In this document: positions 23,815 to 36,389 of the stretch, one piece after another
Layout of the letters: each line of letters begins with the position of its first letter
Position numbering within the stretch: position 1 is the first letter of the stretch
DNA from: Mixophyes australis
Taxonomy: Eukaryota > Chordata > Amphibia > Anura > Limnodynastidae
Assembly (NCBI GenBank): GCA_036250195.1
Contig: JAVHZZ010000002.1
Location: forward strand, 277,092,460-277,156,459
Reading direction: 5' to 3'
DNA length: 64,000 bases
Program-made: the position numbers and the translations under genes
The notes under the pieces: generated by a model
Databases searched by the model: none
Told to the model about the DNA's origin: nothing
The model's input: only the letters and a program-made list of their open reading frames with translations

Positions 23815-25377
23815 TCAAGGGTGGGAATGCTCTGGACCAGCTATACACATAACCCTGCGACCAAAGGTTGCATCAGCCGATGCAAAGCCTTGAAGCCTGT
23901 AAAAGTTAGTGAAAGTGTGGACGGAAGACCAAATCGCCGCTCGACACAACTGCTCCGCCGACGCCCCATGCCTAGCCGCCCAGGAGGCACCCACTGCCCT
24001 AGTAGAATGAGCCTTCAAATTTTCCGGGACGGACGGAGAAGCTGTAATGTAAGCTTCTCGAATCGTGGATGTGATCCACCAGGCAATTGACTGCTTTGAA
24101 GCAGGCCACCCTCTTTTGTTGGCGTCATATAAAACAAAAAGATCTCTGGTCTTTCTGACCTGAGACGTACGGTCTACATAACTCTGTAGAGCTCGTACCA
24201 CATCCAAGAACTGCATAGACCCCTCTAAGGAGTCCTTCTTTGCTCGGAACACAGGGACAACAATTTCCTGATTTAGGTGAAACCTGGAAGCCACCTTAGG
24301 AATGAAAGATGGCTTGGTACGAAGGACCGTCCTATCAGCGTGAAAAATAAGAAAAGGGGGGTCACAGCGAAGAGCTCCAAGCTCAGACACTCTGCGAGCT
24401 GAAGCTATAGCCAACAAAAATACTGTCTTCCACGTAAGATACCTTAAGTCTATGGACCATAAAGGTTCAAACGGAGGCCTAGAAAGAGCACGAAGAACCA
24501 GATTGAGGTCCCAGGGCTCGACAGGATGGCAAAATGGAGGTTGTATATGTAACACCCCCTGCAAGAAAGTTTTGATATCAGAATAATTTGCAATCTTTTT
24601 CTGAAAGTAGACAGAATGGGCTGAGGTCTGGCCCTTGAGGGAACCCAGACGAAGACCCCTATGAACCCCATCTTGTAGAAAATCCAGTAAACGAGAAAGC
24701 TTAAATCTAGAGGAATGGAATTTTTTAGACTCACACCACAAAATATATGTCTTCCACACTCTATAATATATGGAAGACGAAGAAGGCTTTCGAGCCCTAA
24801 TCATGGTAGTTATGACATCCTGAGAGAAGCCCCTGGCTTTAAGTATTAGGGTTTCAATAGCCAGGCCGTCAAAGGCAGCTGATCTAAACCCTGGTAAAGG
24901 AATGGACCCTGAACCAAAATATCTACCTGCATTGGAAGCCAGAATGGAGGAGCCCCTGCTAACAATAGAAGATCTGAGAACCACGCTCTGCGTGGCCAAA
25001 ATGGAGCTATTAGAATAGCGGGAACTCTCTCCCTCTTCAAATTCTTTAGGACCCGCGCAATCATTGGTATGGGAGGGAAAAGGTACACCATTCGATATGG
25101 CCATGGGGCCGACATGGCGTCTATTATCTCCGCCCCTGGGTCTCGATCTCTTGCGCCGTAGCGCGGAACATGATGGTTCAGCCAGGTCTATGTCCGGGCA
25201 GCCCCAACGGTCCACCAGAAGGGAGAAGATCTGACTGTTTAAAGCCCATTCTCCGGGATGAAGTGAATGTCTGCTGAGAAAGTCTGCTTCCCAATTCTTC
25301 ACCCCCGGAATGTGAATGGCTGAAATCTTGGGCACCTGATGCTCTGCCCAAGACAAAATGTGCCTGATCTCTCGCAT
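23815..25377 (-). pseudogene. DIRS-A tyrosine recombinase ORF (with RNase H tail)
   Basis: The open frame has 520 residues. The N-terminus completes the RNase H region (IPGVKNWEADFLSR), followed by the linker LLVDRWGCPDIDLAE. About 25120 to 24850 is read in the wrong frame: the expected FPPIPMIARVLKNLK and APFWPRRAWFSDLL lie in a neighbouring frame, so two compensating frameshifts are likely. The C-terminal half is a tyrosine recombinase with the first catalytic Arg in ASARRVSELGAL, the HxxR box as HSTR (23998-24009), a W in AAIWSS, and the nucleophilic Tyr in TNFYRLQGF (codon 23899-23901). All key residues are present. The recombinase would integrate the DNA circle. The recombinase part looks intact, but the complete ORF does not. 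Confidence 0.85.
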
Positions 25378-25791
25378 GGCAGCCTGCGAGTGCCCCCCTG
25401 GTGGTTTATGTACGCAACCGTGGTGGCATTGTTAGACTGAATCTGAAGCGGTTTTCCTTAGGAATTTCTGGGCTCCTATCAGAGTATTGTACACTGCTCT
25501 GAGCTCCAGAATATTTATAGGAAGAGAAGTTTCCTGAGGGGACCAGAGACCCTGAAGCCTCAGGGTTCCTGTTACTCCTCCCCACCCCAACAGACTTGCA
25601 TCTGTTGTGACTAGAGTCCAGACCAGGTCTGTAAAGATTGGCCCTTTACCAGATTGGTTTGGGACATCCACCAGACAAGGAACAGCCTTGTGGGCGAGGA
25701 CAGACGAATAATCTGCTTGTCTAAATTCTTCTGAGACCCTGACCACCTGAGTAAGATCTCTGCCTGAAGTGACGGGAATGAAACTGCGCAA
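25378..25791 (-). pseudogene. DIRS-A RNase H domain fragment
   Basis: The frame carries VTTDASLLGWGGV, GLWSPQE and INILELRAVYNTL, which are the Asp and Glu motifs of the RNase H domain of DIRS and gypsy-type elements. It is out of frame with both the RT upstream and the recombinase downstream. The shift to the recombinase frame occurs near the C-run at 25395-25401. RNase H would degrade the RNA in RNA-DNA hybrids. Confidence 0.8.
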
Positions 25792-26842
25792 AAGGGACTG
25801 CTTCGAAAACCGAGACCATTGTTTCCAAGAGTTTCATGAACCTGAGGACCGAGACCCTCTTTTTCGCTAGAATGGCTCTGGTCCTTTTCCACAGGGCTAG
25901 GACTTTTTCCCTTGGAAGATAAACTCTCAGAGACTGAGTATCGAAAAGCAGACCTAGGAAACGCATTTGTTGAGCTGGAGCAAGAGATGACTTGGGTAAA
26001 TTCAACACCCAGCCGTGACTCTGAAGAAACTGTATAACTGTCTGAATATGTTGGGACAGAAGATGTGCAGACGGAGCCTTCAATAGAAAGTCGTCTAGAT
26101 AAGGGATAATTGTTATACCCTTCTGGCGCAGAAGACCTGCCATGATGGCCATGATCTTGGTAAAGACTCTGGGAGCGGTAGCCAGACCGAAAGGAAGAGC
26201 CCTGAACTGGAATTGCGCCTCTCCTACTGCAAACCAAAGCAGACTCTGGTGACCTTCCCATATCGGAACATGCAGGTAGGCATCCTTGATGTCTATTGAC
26301 GCCAAAAACTCCCCTTTCTCTATCCCTGCTATTACCGAGCAAAGGGATTCCATGAGGAATTTCTGAATATTCAGATGTTTGTTTAATGACCGAAGATTCA
26401 GAATGGGCCGGTAGGACCCATCTGGCTTTGGTACCAGAAACAGGTTCGAGTAAAATCCTAGACCTCTTTCTAGAGGAGGCACATGAACAATAACCTGCGC
26501 TGCTAAAAGTTTTTGAATAGCTTCCTGTAGAGCCACACGCCTGAGGGGACAAGAAGGAAGAGGGGTAGTGAAAAATCTGTGACGGAGGGAGTGGGCAAGG
26601 TCTATCACATAGCCCCTGGACACAATCTCTCGAATCCAGAGATCTGCTGTGGACTTCCACCACTGATCTCTGAACTGAAGAAGACGTGCTCCTACTTGAC
26701 GCTCCCCCCAAGAAGCTCCGTCACGCTGAGGTCTTATCTGCTGGGCGAGTAGAACCTCTACTCGCCGCACCTTTACCTCCTCTGCCTCTAATAGCAGGTG
26801 CCCTAGGTGCTGAGTACTGACCTCTATTAAGGGTACCTCCAC
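25721..26842 (-). pseudogene. DIRS-A reverse transcriptase
   Basis: The 373-residue frame holds the RT blocks in order: LFLVPKPDGSYRPILNLRSL, IDIKDAYLHVPI, FRALPFGLATAPRVF, and the catalytic YLDD (26090-26101) followed by LNLPKSSLAPAQQMRFLGL. The core is uninterrupted. The frame overlaps the gag end (26721-27020) in another frame. It loses frame near 25790 before the RNase H motif. As part of this element it is probably not functional. Confidence 0.88.
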
Positions 26843-28141
26843 CTCCGGAAAAACTCAGAAAGGAACGAAACCTTCCCTGACGGGACCTGTTGGGGACAGT
26901 AGGGAGAGAAGTGCTCTTTCCCCCCATAGTCTCTTGAATGACCCTTTCGAGCTCTGCCCCGAATAGGGTTAAGCCGTCAAAGGGTAAATTCTCTAAAGCT
27001 CTCTTAGAGTCTGCATCCACTGACTATGTCCGTAACCATAGGTTACGACGAGCCGCTACAATAAGAGCGGAGGCCCTAGCATTCACTGACACCGCATCCA
27101 TGACTGCATTTGCCACATACTCCGAGGTCTCTAGTACATGCTCTGCAAGATCTAAGAGTTCCGTACGAGGAGTATTATCTCTAAGCCCTTTAATCAAAGC
27201 TTCCATCCATAACTGCACGGTCTTGTTAGCCCAGGCCACAGTCATATTTGGTCTAAACATACTTCCCACAGCAGTGTATGCTGAGCAAAGAGCTAAATCA
27301 CACTTTTTATCCGTGTAATCTTTAAGGGCTATCCGTTCTTGGACAAGAATAGCAGAAGAAGAAGCTAAACGGGCTATCCACCTTAGGTAATGACTCCCAT
27401 TTAACTGTGTCCTCAGGTGGCAGAGGATAAAGAGATTTGAATTTTCCCGGCATCATAAATTGTTTACTTGGCCTATGCCAGGCTTCTGAAATAATCTCCA
27501 ACATCTCTGGAGAATGGGGGAATGTAGCCAACTGAGCCTTAAGCTCTTTTAAAAAGAGAGACACCCGTGGGCTCTGAGGGCTCAAGATCAGCAAACCCTA
27601 AGGTATGCCTGATTCCTAGAATTAGACTATCCACACTAGTGGAAACTGAGTCAGAGTCATAACGGCACTCCCCTTTAGGGTCCAAATCTACCACACCTTC
27701 CACTGCCGAGAAGAGATCAGAATATTGGTCTAGGTCCAGACCTGTGTCAGTAATAGCTCTCTTACCCCTCTGGGAAATGGATAATAACCTGTCTTCCCTG
27801 TGGGTTGACCCCGCCTGTGATGTGGAAGCGTTTTCGTCAGACTGACTGCCTGCAAGTGTAAGTGGGGTAGTGTTTTCACGTACCTCTGTTACCCGCAGCA
27901 TAACGGCCCTCAGTCTTTCCACAGCTGAAGAGAAGGATTGCAGCCAAGGCGGTTCCACCACTGCAGAAGATGCCTCCTGGACTGGGCTGTCCCGCACCTG
28001 AGCCTCCGCAGCGCAAGCTGCGCAAAGGGCGTCTCGGTCTGTGTGTCCAACAGAAAGTTTTGAGTTACATTTTGAATAGGTATAATACACAACAGAAGGC
28101 ACAGAGCGACCCTTGCTTTTAGCTGTCCCCTTCTCAGCCAT
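26721..28141 (-). pseudogene. DIRS-A gag-like ORF, broken
   Basis: A start at 28141 (MAEKGTAKSKGR, in place of an upstream in-frame ATG) opens a gag-like protein with a CxxC pair (ALCAAC). Its frame shifts near 27590 and again near 27340. The last part (GSMFRPNMTVAWANK, then ALENLPFDGLTLFGAELERV) contains an in-frame TAG at 27024-27026 where the context suggests Trp. The C-terminus is Gly/Arg-rich (RGRGGKG). DIRS gag function is RNA packaging; this copy could not make a full protein. Confidence 0.75.
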
Positions 28142-28183
28142 TGTCCTATTTCTTAAAATAATTATAAAAAGAAATGCAGACAA

Positions 28184-29087
28184 AATGAGACTACAAAAAT
28201 AGAAGTCTCCTATGCTAGGAAGTCTCTTTAAAGTAAGAGCAGCACTCCAAATATCAAAAAGGCTGTACAGTACTGTCTGTGAAAATTCCTATTACATGAA
28301 ATAACTCACATGACAAATGTATACATATATAACACCTCCACAAAACACTCCTATAGTCATACAAGCCTGAAATCTGTTAGGCAGTTATGTCTATCAGTGG
28401 AGGAGAGGCAGAGCAGAGGGTTCCCGGGCAGCGATGCACGCTTTCAGCAGAGGCTTCTCCGTCCACCGCGCGGGAAGAACAGAGAAAGGAAGTTACCTTT
28501 AACACTCCTCCTCTTCCTGGCGCTGCCCGCCCTGCTTCCTGTGTGTCTCTCTGGCCCCATCCACAAATGGCCGCCTAGGAGCGCCTGACGCGCGCTATCA
28601 GTTGTGCCCAGTATCGTGCGCGTCCTCTCTCAGGTCTAACTCACCTCTCCCGAGTGTGAGCGCTGCATCTGTCCCCAAAAACTGCTCGTAAATGTCCGGG
28701 GAGAGCGGGGACCTGCCGGCATGTAACCGTGGCAAGGGAGGAGAGGCTGATACAGCTTCACTCCCCTGTTGCTACCAAGAGGGAACCTGTGGCCGTTTTT
28801 CGTGCCTATACCTGAGGGCTTCCTTCACACAGTCTCCCCCTCATTCCTAAACTATTGGAAAAAATGCCGGCAGAGGTGCTGGTGAAGTGAGCGCAAGGCT
28901 TCTCTTACCTGCGCTGGGATCCAGAGTGAGCAGAGCTGAGTCCTACTCACTCTCCTGGGTTTTTGGCTGGGCTCCCGCGCTGCACCTAAAGGGTTAAATA
29001 AAATAAAAACGTGTCATCCTAAATACTAAACAGAGTATAAGCAGGAGCCTATACTCCAGTGACCTTAGCTCCAAGTCACTTAAAAAG
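28184..29087 (-). other. DIRS-A 5' leader
   Basis: GC-richer untranslated leader between the right terminal repeat and the gag start. A block reading GAGAGGCTGATACAGCTTCA near 28741 also occurs in DIRS-B near 57860, so the leaders are related. Confidence 0.7.
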
Positions 29088-29223
29088 AACTGAGGATCTC
29101 TCTGTAGAGGAGGGGCATAGCAGGGGAGGAATTCAAAGAGTTAACAAGTTAAAGTGACAAGACTCCTGAGCCCACTACTATACCCCAATGTCTCGCAGTG
29201 TCACCCAATGGCAGGGAAGAGAA
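29088..29223 (+). repeat. DIRS-A right terminal inverted repeat
   Basis: It reads AACTGAGGATCTCTCTGTAG to CCAATGGCAGGGAAGAGAAA, the inverse of the left repeat with a few mismatches (for example CACCCAATGG instead of CCCCCAATGG). Confidence 0.9.
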
Positions 29224-29306
29224 ATAAATATATATATATATATATATATGTGTACACATATACACACACACACACACACATATGTATACACGCATACACA
29301 CACATA
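29224..29306 (+). repeat. TA/CA microsatellite
   Basis: (TA)n followed by (CA)n between the DIRS-A right end and the second Helitron-like copy. ORFs here are repeat artefacts. Confidence 0.9.
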
Positions 29307-29514
29307 TCTAATATATAAATGCTTAGTGGCGTCTGTGTGTGGAAAAAAAAAACCAAGTTGCAGCGCCACCTGCTGGGCAGAGTTATACACTGACCTACTA
29401 AATTCTTAGTGTGCGTTGGAAAAAAAATTCAAAAAGGGCTGAAATTTGGTAGGGCTCAAACTCATTTTCGTGAGGTAATTTTACCTCATGAACACACATG
29501 TGTAGAGGCGTGCG

Positions 29515-29551
<37 letters not shown>

Positions 29552-29870
29552 AAAAAACTATTTTCTCAGAAAGGGCTCATCCAATTGACCTAAAATTTGG
29601 TATACTGACATTATTTGACAAAAAAATTAGAGTAGTCAAGTCAGTTAACTTCCATCATCCCCCTTTCCCCCCGTGGGAGGGGTAGTAAAGGCTAAATTTA
29701 CGAGTTGAGGGGTCAAACTCATTTTCGTGAGGTAATTTTACCTCATGAACACACATTAAAAAGGCCGCTTGCGTCGGGAACTAACGCTCTTCCCCTGAGG
29801 AGGCCTGGGCTAGGTCCAAATGCATGACAAGAACCTTTTTAAGACCTTAAGTAGCTTGATTTGACTAGAA
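29307..29870 (+). mobile_element. Helitron-like non-autonomous element, copy 2
   Basis: Starts TCTAATATATAAATGCTTAG after an A, and contains GCAGCGCCACCTGCTGGGCA, a GT microsatellite (29519-29550), duplicated CTCATTTTCGTGAGGTAATT blocks and CCGCTTGCGTCGGGAACTAA. It ends near TTTGACTAGAATG, as copy 1 does. A small hairpin, TGCATGAGTATCATGCA, lies at 29871-29887 directly after the shared end. Confidence 0.45.
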
Positions 29871-29897
29871 TGCATGAGTATCATGCACGGGTTAACT

Positions 29898-29899
<2 letters not shown>

Positions 29900-29945
<46 letters not shown>

Positions 29946-29960
29946 CTTATATGTACGCAA
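29900..29960 (+). repeat. (TA)n microsatellite
   Basis: Uninterrupted TA run, then ATGTATATATATATACTTATATG-like decay; 85 bp from the donor of the exon at 30045. Confidence 0.9.
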
Positions 29961-30044
29961 ATATATATATATACACACACAAATCATTTCAAGAAAAAAA
30001 TGAAAGAAATAGATATTCATATTAACAATATTGCTCTGTAATAC

Positions 30045-30195
30045 CTCTATTTCAGCGTAGCATTGTCCTGCAAATACATGACCTCCGTCCTCCACTACAT
30101 ACTGTATAAGCTTGCCAGCTGAAGGAGAGCGCAAAATGGAGGGATCATTTTCCTTTTCAAAAACACAGGTTTTATTGCCAATAGTAATGCGGTAC
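30045..30195 (-). CDS. ACACA: ACACA exon: first part of biotin carrier (BCCP) domain
   Basis: The exon has 151 nt, one base completing Arg then 50 codons. It reads [20 protein letters not shown], then [20 protein letters not shown] and YAEIE. It forms the N-terminal half of the biotinyl carrier domain; the next exon begins with the biotinylation motif. The acceptor is TTGATAG and the donor GTATTA. Confidence 0.98.
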
Positions 30196-30687
30196 CTATC
30201 AAAACATAAATTCATTAGGAGCATAGTGTAATACTATAGGGTTCAAAGCCTTTGCTGATAGTCACACGTGTTTATTGAAACACAAAGCATTATGGCGTTG
30301 ATAATGAGTTTTGAAGCCAAAAAAAAGTGATTAGAAAAATACTTTTTTCTATGCACTTCACATTTTATTCCTATGCACTGTCTTTGGCTGAATACAATTT
30401 CATTGTAATTTTAGGCAGAGCGACTGGTAGATATTGAGTACAGTAGCTTTCAAATTTACCTTTCATGGTTTGTATTGTCTACTAAGAAATGTTTGTACAT
30501 TGGTAGCTCATATTACTGTCCTCCTGGAGCAACAGGGAGAGCACAATGTACAGTGAAGGAACAAAACATATATTACTTGTGAATATTCACCACACACAGG
30601 AAAAAAAAATACCCCTTCAAACATTTCTCAATTGGGTCTCACTAGCTTATTTGAATATTTTAAGTGGACAAGTGAAAGGAACACCAA

Positions 30688-30846
30688 GGGGTAAATTTAT
30701 CCAGCTGCAGGTTTAAAAAACTGGAGATGTTGCCTATAGCTGTCATTTTGTAGAATGTACTAAATAATCGATATCTAGAATCTGATGGGTTGCTATAGGC
30801 AATATCTCCACTTCTTCAAACCCGCAACCTTGATAAATTTACCCCC
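30688..30846. mobile_element. Palindromic MITE, family with GGGGTAAATTTA ends, copy 1
   Basis: The halves are near-perfect inverted copies: GGAGATGTTGCCTATAGC on the left and GCTATAGGCAATATCTCC on the right. The flanks are CAA on both sides. The related element at 41452-41637 shares GATGTTGCCTATAGC and ACTAAATAA. No coding capacity. Confidence 0.7.
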
Positions 30847-31993
30847 CAAGAGTCTTGTAAAACAATTTAGAAATACAGGTCCAAGTAATTATGGATATAC
30901 TTCCTACTTTACAGATAATCATTAAAAATATTAATTCCTATCTTGTGATCCAAGCTTTTGAACATGTGATTTGTATTGTTGCAAATCAAGTCAGAGTTCA
31001 AAACTATTTAGAGCTTAACTTGTTCCTATTTTTGGATGATTGAAACTAGATTCAGATCAATGTGCAAATGGCATATGTTTTTAATTAATGATTTATAAGC
31101 CAGTAATGATTTATGCCGATCCTAGTGTCATGTGACTAAACAATCACATGGCAACATGATGTAGTGAGCAGAGAGGCTTTGGAATGCCCCTCTGAGCTTT
31201 GTCTGCACTGTAAAATCCTCCCATTCCTTTGCACATTCTGCCTTCACATGACATGCAAGAGAGTCTGAGTCTGTACTTGACTACCCTCCAAAGATTTTTA
31301 AAAAGGAGACAATAATTTTGGTAGATGTTGCTAACGCTACTATTCCGATTGTTATGCCACTATTAAAAAGCTTGGCGCATATATGTACTCTAACATTGCA
31401 GTTTAATCACTGATTAAAGTTAGTGAATAGGGATGTAGGACAGTGAGCAGTTATCAATTTCTTAATAAAGTTTTGATTAACTAGAATTACTCAGATATTC
31501 CAACAACTGTAGAACTGTGTGTAATGCTCCCGCAATCGTTCACAACAGTGTAAACATAAACAGCACTGCGCAGAATAACACAGGTGTAAACTGAAGGAAA
31601 AACTCTGCAAAGTCCACACGGGTGCTAAAAGTTGACACATCGCTTTTTGAACATTCCATTCTGACGTTTATTGACACGGAGCGAAAGACCGTTGCAACAT
31701 ACTGCATACTAAACTACTTTTCTCACAAAAAAGCAGGAGCACGTATGTTCTTGGTTTCAGCAAAATAAAAATTTGTGCCCTTTTAGCAAATAGATAATTA
31801 GCAATAGCTAGGGAAAAAAAAAAGAAAACGATACCCTTGCCATGCTTTCAACCTAATTTTAGAATGTTTGATATCAGGGCTCCAAAATCTCAAAATACTG
31901 CAATGGGGGTTCGGTTTTTACATGCACATAAAACAATATAGTGGAAGTGAGCTCAAACAATCCATTGAAAGCTGATCCAAAATGTATAGTTAC
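30847..31993. other. Intron sequence without recognised features
   Basis: No exon or repeat was recognised. Confidence 0.4.
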
Positions 31994-32139
31994 CTGTCGA
32001 TTTCTTCTTTAATATATGTAGTGTAGCTGCTGCCATCATAGGACAGAAGTAGACCACCGTCACTCAGTCTGTGCACATCCACTTCCACATATGAGCTGTT
32101 CATTATCACTACATAGGAATTTGGAGACTGACGTGTGAC
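31994..32139 (-). CDS. ACACA: ACACA exon: BT domain
   Basis: The exon has 146 nt, 48 codons plus two bases of a split Arg codon. It reads [20 protein letters not shown], then [20 protein letters not shown]. It belongs to the BT (biotin carboxylase-carboxyltransferase interaction) domain. Mammals have NGSC where this sequence has NSSY, a local difference only. The acceptor is AATCCAG and the donor GTAACT. Confidence 0.97.
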
Positions 32140-33655
32140 CTGGATTCAGTAAGGACAGAAATTCTATAAGGGTGGTGAGCTGCAGAAGTGAGCAACCCCT
32201 TATTTTTAGTGACTATCTGCTATTGCACTGGTCCCAGCTCCCAAATGAAACAAACTCAATAACTATAAGAAGCAAGTTTGTCTCTGCAGTATCATCATCA
32301 CTGGACATCACAGCATAGCAAGAAGAGGCCTAACTGGCATCATATTGTCGTGTAAGGGTTTCTAGTGTCTCAAAAAATGTGATACTGTATCTCACTTTAG
32401 CAGAGGATCAGCAGTACCTGGCATGCCACAATTCATATAACAGCACCCTTCAAAGCACAAAGAACTTTCATTTAAAACGTCGCTCAAGCACCTATGCTCC
32501 CAGGTGTACTATTTGTCACAAGTGGAATTGGCTTAAGTAACAGTACACATAGGTTTATAACGCTGCATGGAATACATTCATAATACTACATCACTAGAAC
32601 ATTGGGACACAATTTATCACAACAGTACATTATTATATGTCATTGACAAATTTAGTAATCGTCAATTAGATCATTGCCCATCTACTTAAACACCACACCT
32701 CTATAACCCAAATTAGGGAACACTGTTGTGATATTTGGTATCAATATTACTCCAGATTGTACTGCCAGCTAATGGGATTCTACTGCTAGCCAATGGGACC
32801 AATTCTGTAACCCCATAAAATAGGTTTATATAGTACTGCAGCAGGGACACAACCTCATAATGTGAGTTGCAATGCACATAAGTCACAAACACGTTTAATA
32901 TTATGCAACAACATTTTTGACTTTACATTAATACACCACTTAATTAATTTATAAATAGGTTCATACTGTGGCAGGTGTTCTGATGCCAACACTTCAACAT
33001 TACCTGAACTGTATTTGGGGATAACATCAATAACAGAGAGAGAATATATCATATTGCCAAATGTTCTGTTGTCCAGTAACATTCTCCATTTTTTAAATAA
33101 TTAAGAATTTAAAAAACATCCTAAACAGTTTTATATTGTAACAGGTGTGTAATGAATAATATTTCTACATAAAGAGAAGTTGTGCACTTGGGCTTTCTGT
33201 AATTGAGAGGCTGGTTGAAGTGTGGAGTGCAGTAGCATAAACCTCTGGAATCTAGAGACCATGCTATTACTAGATGCCTCTTGCAGTCAGACCGCCATGG
33301 TAAACACCAAACTGCTAATGATGCAGGTCAAATGCGTCTGTTACTTGGTCAACTGCATCTGTATTTTTATCTCATACCAAAGGAGAAATCCAATAAGTAG
33401 GCAAGTATGCTTTTTCAGTGATATGTTACTCAATATATATTATCCACTAGTAAATTAATTGGGTTGTTTTTATTTCTTATGATAAGTTCCTGTGCCCATT
33501 ATATAATTGGCTGTAATTTGCATGGTTGTACAAGGAAGTGTTTGAAACTGCTGGAACAATTATTGTTGAACTTCTCATAGTCAAATCAAATGTTAACACA
33601 TATTGGGGTCATGTGTCTGAATATATACAAGAAGTAAAAAAAATATATAATATCT
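32140..33655. other. Intron sequence without recognised features
   Basis: AT-rich intron; no exon or repeat family recognised. Confidence 0.4.
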
Positions 33656-33659
33656 AATA

Positions 33660-34618
<959 letters not shown>

Positions 34619-34626
34619 CATGTGCA

Positions 34627-34919
34627 CATACTTACCTACTTTCTTCAGCTCCCTTCCGGGAGCCAGCCAGTGGAGGTGGGCGTGAGGGGGCGGGGCGGCC
34701 AAAATCGCGTCATTTTGACAGTGGGGGGCGGGGCCAAACGCCGCGATTCACCGGGAATCGCGGCGTTTGGGATCTAATTCTGCCCACTTCACTAGGAAGT
34801 GGGGCACTTCCTAGTGAAGTGGGCAGAATTTGGGAGATTGCCACACTCGCCCGGGAGTCCAGGAGACTCTCGCAAAATGCGGGAGTCTCCCGGACATTCC
34901 GGGAGAGTTGGCAAGTATG
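34627..34919. mobile_element. hAT-type MITE, copy 2 (CATACTTACC ends)
   Basis: The 293 bp element begins CATACTTACCTACT and ends in the inverted AGAGTTGGCAAGTATG. It is flanked by CATGTGCA at 34619-34626 and 34920-34927, a perfect 8 bp target duplication. Inside are strong palindromes (AACGCCGCGATTC with its inverse GAATCGCGGCGTT; CCACTTCACTAGGAAGTG). Same family as 3027-3335. Confidence 0.88.
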
Positions 34920-34927
34920 CATGTGCA

Positions 34928-35414
34928 ACGTTATGAAATCCCCTATCTTTAAAATGGGGCATATTTTACCAAATTGTAAAAAAACTATAACTTTCTCAAA
35001 ATTTTAAACCCTCAAAGACACTCCTCAACCTTAATAGCTTTCTTAGAATACAAACCCCAAGTTTTTAGACCTCCTGTATACTGAGTTACGCTCTCCCAAA
35101 AAAAAAAAAAAACAGAAAAACAGTGACTTTTGCAAGACATGAAGTGGAAAAAAAAGGCGAGATTTTGAAATTTAGATTATTCCTAATATGTCATTTTTTA
35201 TTCTTTTTTTTAAAATTTGGCTTGCGGCACCTATGGACGGTTCTTCATTCGCATGCCAAATTGCAGTTTAATAGCTTTAATACTTTTTAAAATGTAGCCC
35301 CTCAAACACCATTCCTCCCCTCTCACAGATTTCTAATGGCTGAAAGTTGTTTATTAGATGCACAACTGTGCCCTTATAATACACACATACATATATACAC
35401 ATACATACATACAT

Positions 35415-35459
<45 letters not shown>

Positions 35460-35469
35460 TACACTTTAC
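34928..35469. other. Intron with CA microsatellite
   Basis: Unassigned AT-rich sequence. A CATA/CA microsatellite occupies 35385-35462, immediately beside the donor of the exon at 35470. Confidence 0.5.
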
Positions 35470-35551
35470 CTTAAGCACATATTTCTTCCCCTCATAGATA
35501 AGTTCTACATCCACTGTGTTTAACAGAGTATGTGCTGGTAACACTTGACCT
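35470..35551 (-). CDS. ACACA: ACACA exon: start of BT domain
   Basis: This short exon has 82 nt, one base completing Arg then 27 codons. It reads [20 protein letters not shown] then [20 protein letters not shown] matches ACC1. The acceptor is TTACAG followed by AGG; the alternative AG two bases further in would break the frame. The donor is GTAAAG, followed by a CA microsatellite. Confidence 0.95.
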
Positions 35552-35637
35552 CTGTAATGTAAGAAAATAAATGCATCACATTTAATATGTTTAACAGTTA
35601 GAGCTCCAATAAATTCACATAATGAAACTTAACATTC

Positions 35638-35806
35638 ATCATCATCAGTTATTTTATATAGCGCCACTTATTCCGCAGCGCTGTACAGAGAACTCATTCA
35701 CAACAGTACCTGCCCTATTGGAGCTTACAGTCTACACCGACAGACAGAGAGAGAGGCTAAGGTCAATTTTGTTTACAGCCAATTAACCTACTAGTATGTT
35801 TTTGAG
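35638..35806 (-). repeat. V-SINE, 3' part only
   Basis: Minus-strand copy of the tail of the SINE at 402-752: AAAACATACTAGTAGGTTAA, the ACTGTAAGCTCCAATAGGGC-type block and AGTGGCGCTATATAAAATAA with a GAT end. The 5' tRNA-like half is missing. Confidence 0.85.
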
Positions 35807-36389
35807 ACAAACACACAAAATATCCCATAAAGGGTGGATTTTAGCTACCTGCCAAGGAGGTACTACTGCAAAACAAATGCAAAGTAGGAGGCCTGGGTTT
35901 CTGACAGCTTTGGCAAATGGCTGGTAGACTGGTAAACAACGTTGACTAGTGTCCTATTATTATTATTATTATTAATTTTTATTTATAAGGCGTCACTAGG
36001 TATCCGTAGCGCCGTACAGGGACATACAGAAACACGATACAGGGTGAGACAGCACGGTACAGTTAACAAAAAGCACAGTAACTCAGAAGCTCAAAGTACA
36101 TCTAGATGAAAGGTGAGAGCCCCCAGCGGTGAAGCTAGAGGGGCAGAAGGGCAGGAGGAACTCACGGAGGAGACAAGGAGCTGGAGAGCAGAGTTAAGGT
36201 GGTGGAGAACAGGAGGAGAGGAGGCCCTGCTCAAAGGAGCGTACAATCTAAGGGGAGGGTAGGACGAACAGAGAGGAGGAAAGGGGGAGAACGCAGAGAG
36301 GGAGAGGGGGGAGAAGAGAGTGACGAGGAGGGAGGCAGGAGGAGGGAAGGATAGGGAGGGCGGTAGGTGGGAGGCTGGAAGGAGGTCGG

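Larger units (their letters stand above)
23418..29223 (-). mobile_element. DIRS-like tyrosine-recombinase retrotransposon A
   Basis: This is a 5.8 kb element in the sense orientation of ACACA. It has inverted terminal repeats (left about 23455-23583, right about 29088-29211) and an internal complementary region (23702-23803) that joins the complements of both outer ends. Coding order on the minus strand is gag-like, reverse transcriptase, RNase H, then tyrosine recombinase. This is the DIRS architecture: replication through a circle whose junction is copied by the internal region, and integration by recombinase rather than integrase. Gag carries frameshifts and an in-frame stop, and RT-RH-YR is split by frameshifts, so the copy is not autonomous. 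Confidence 0.92.

Noticed and set aside
23593..24090. 165-codon plus-strand ORF
   Set aside because: Antisense of the DIRS recombinase and internal complementary region.
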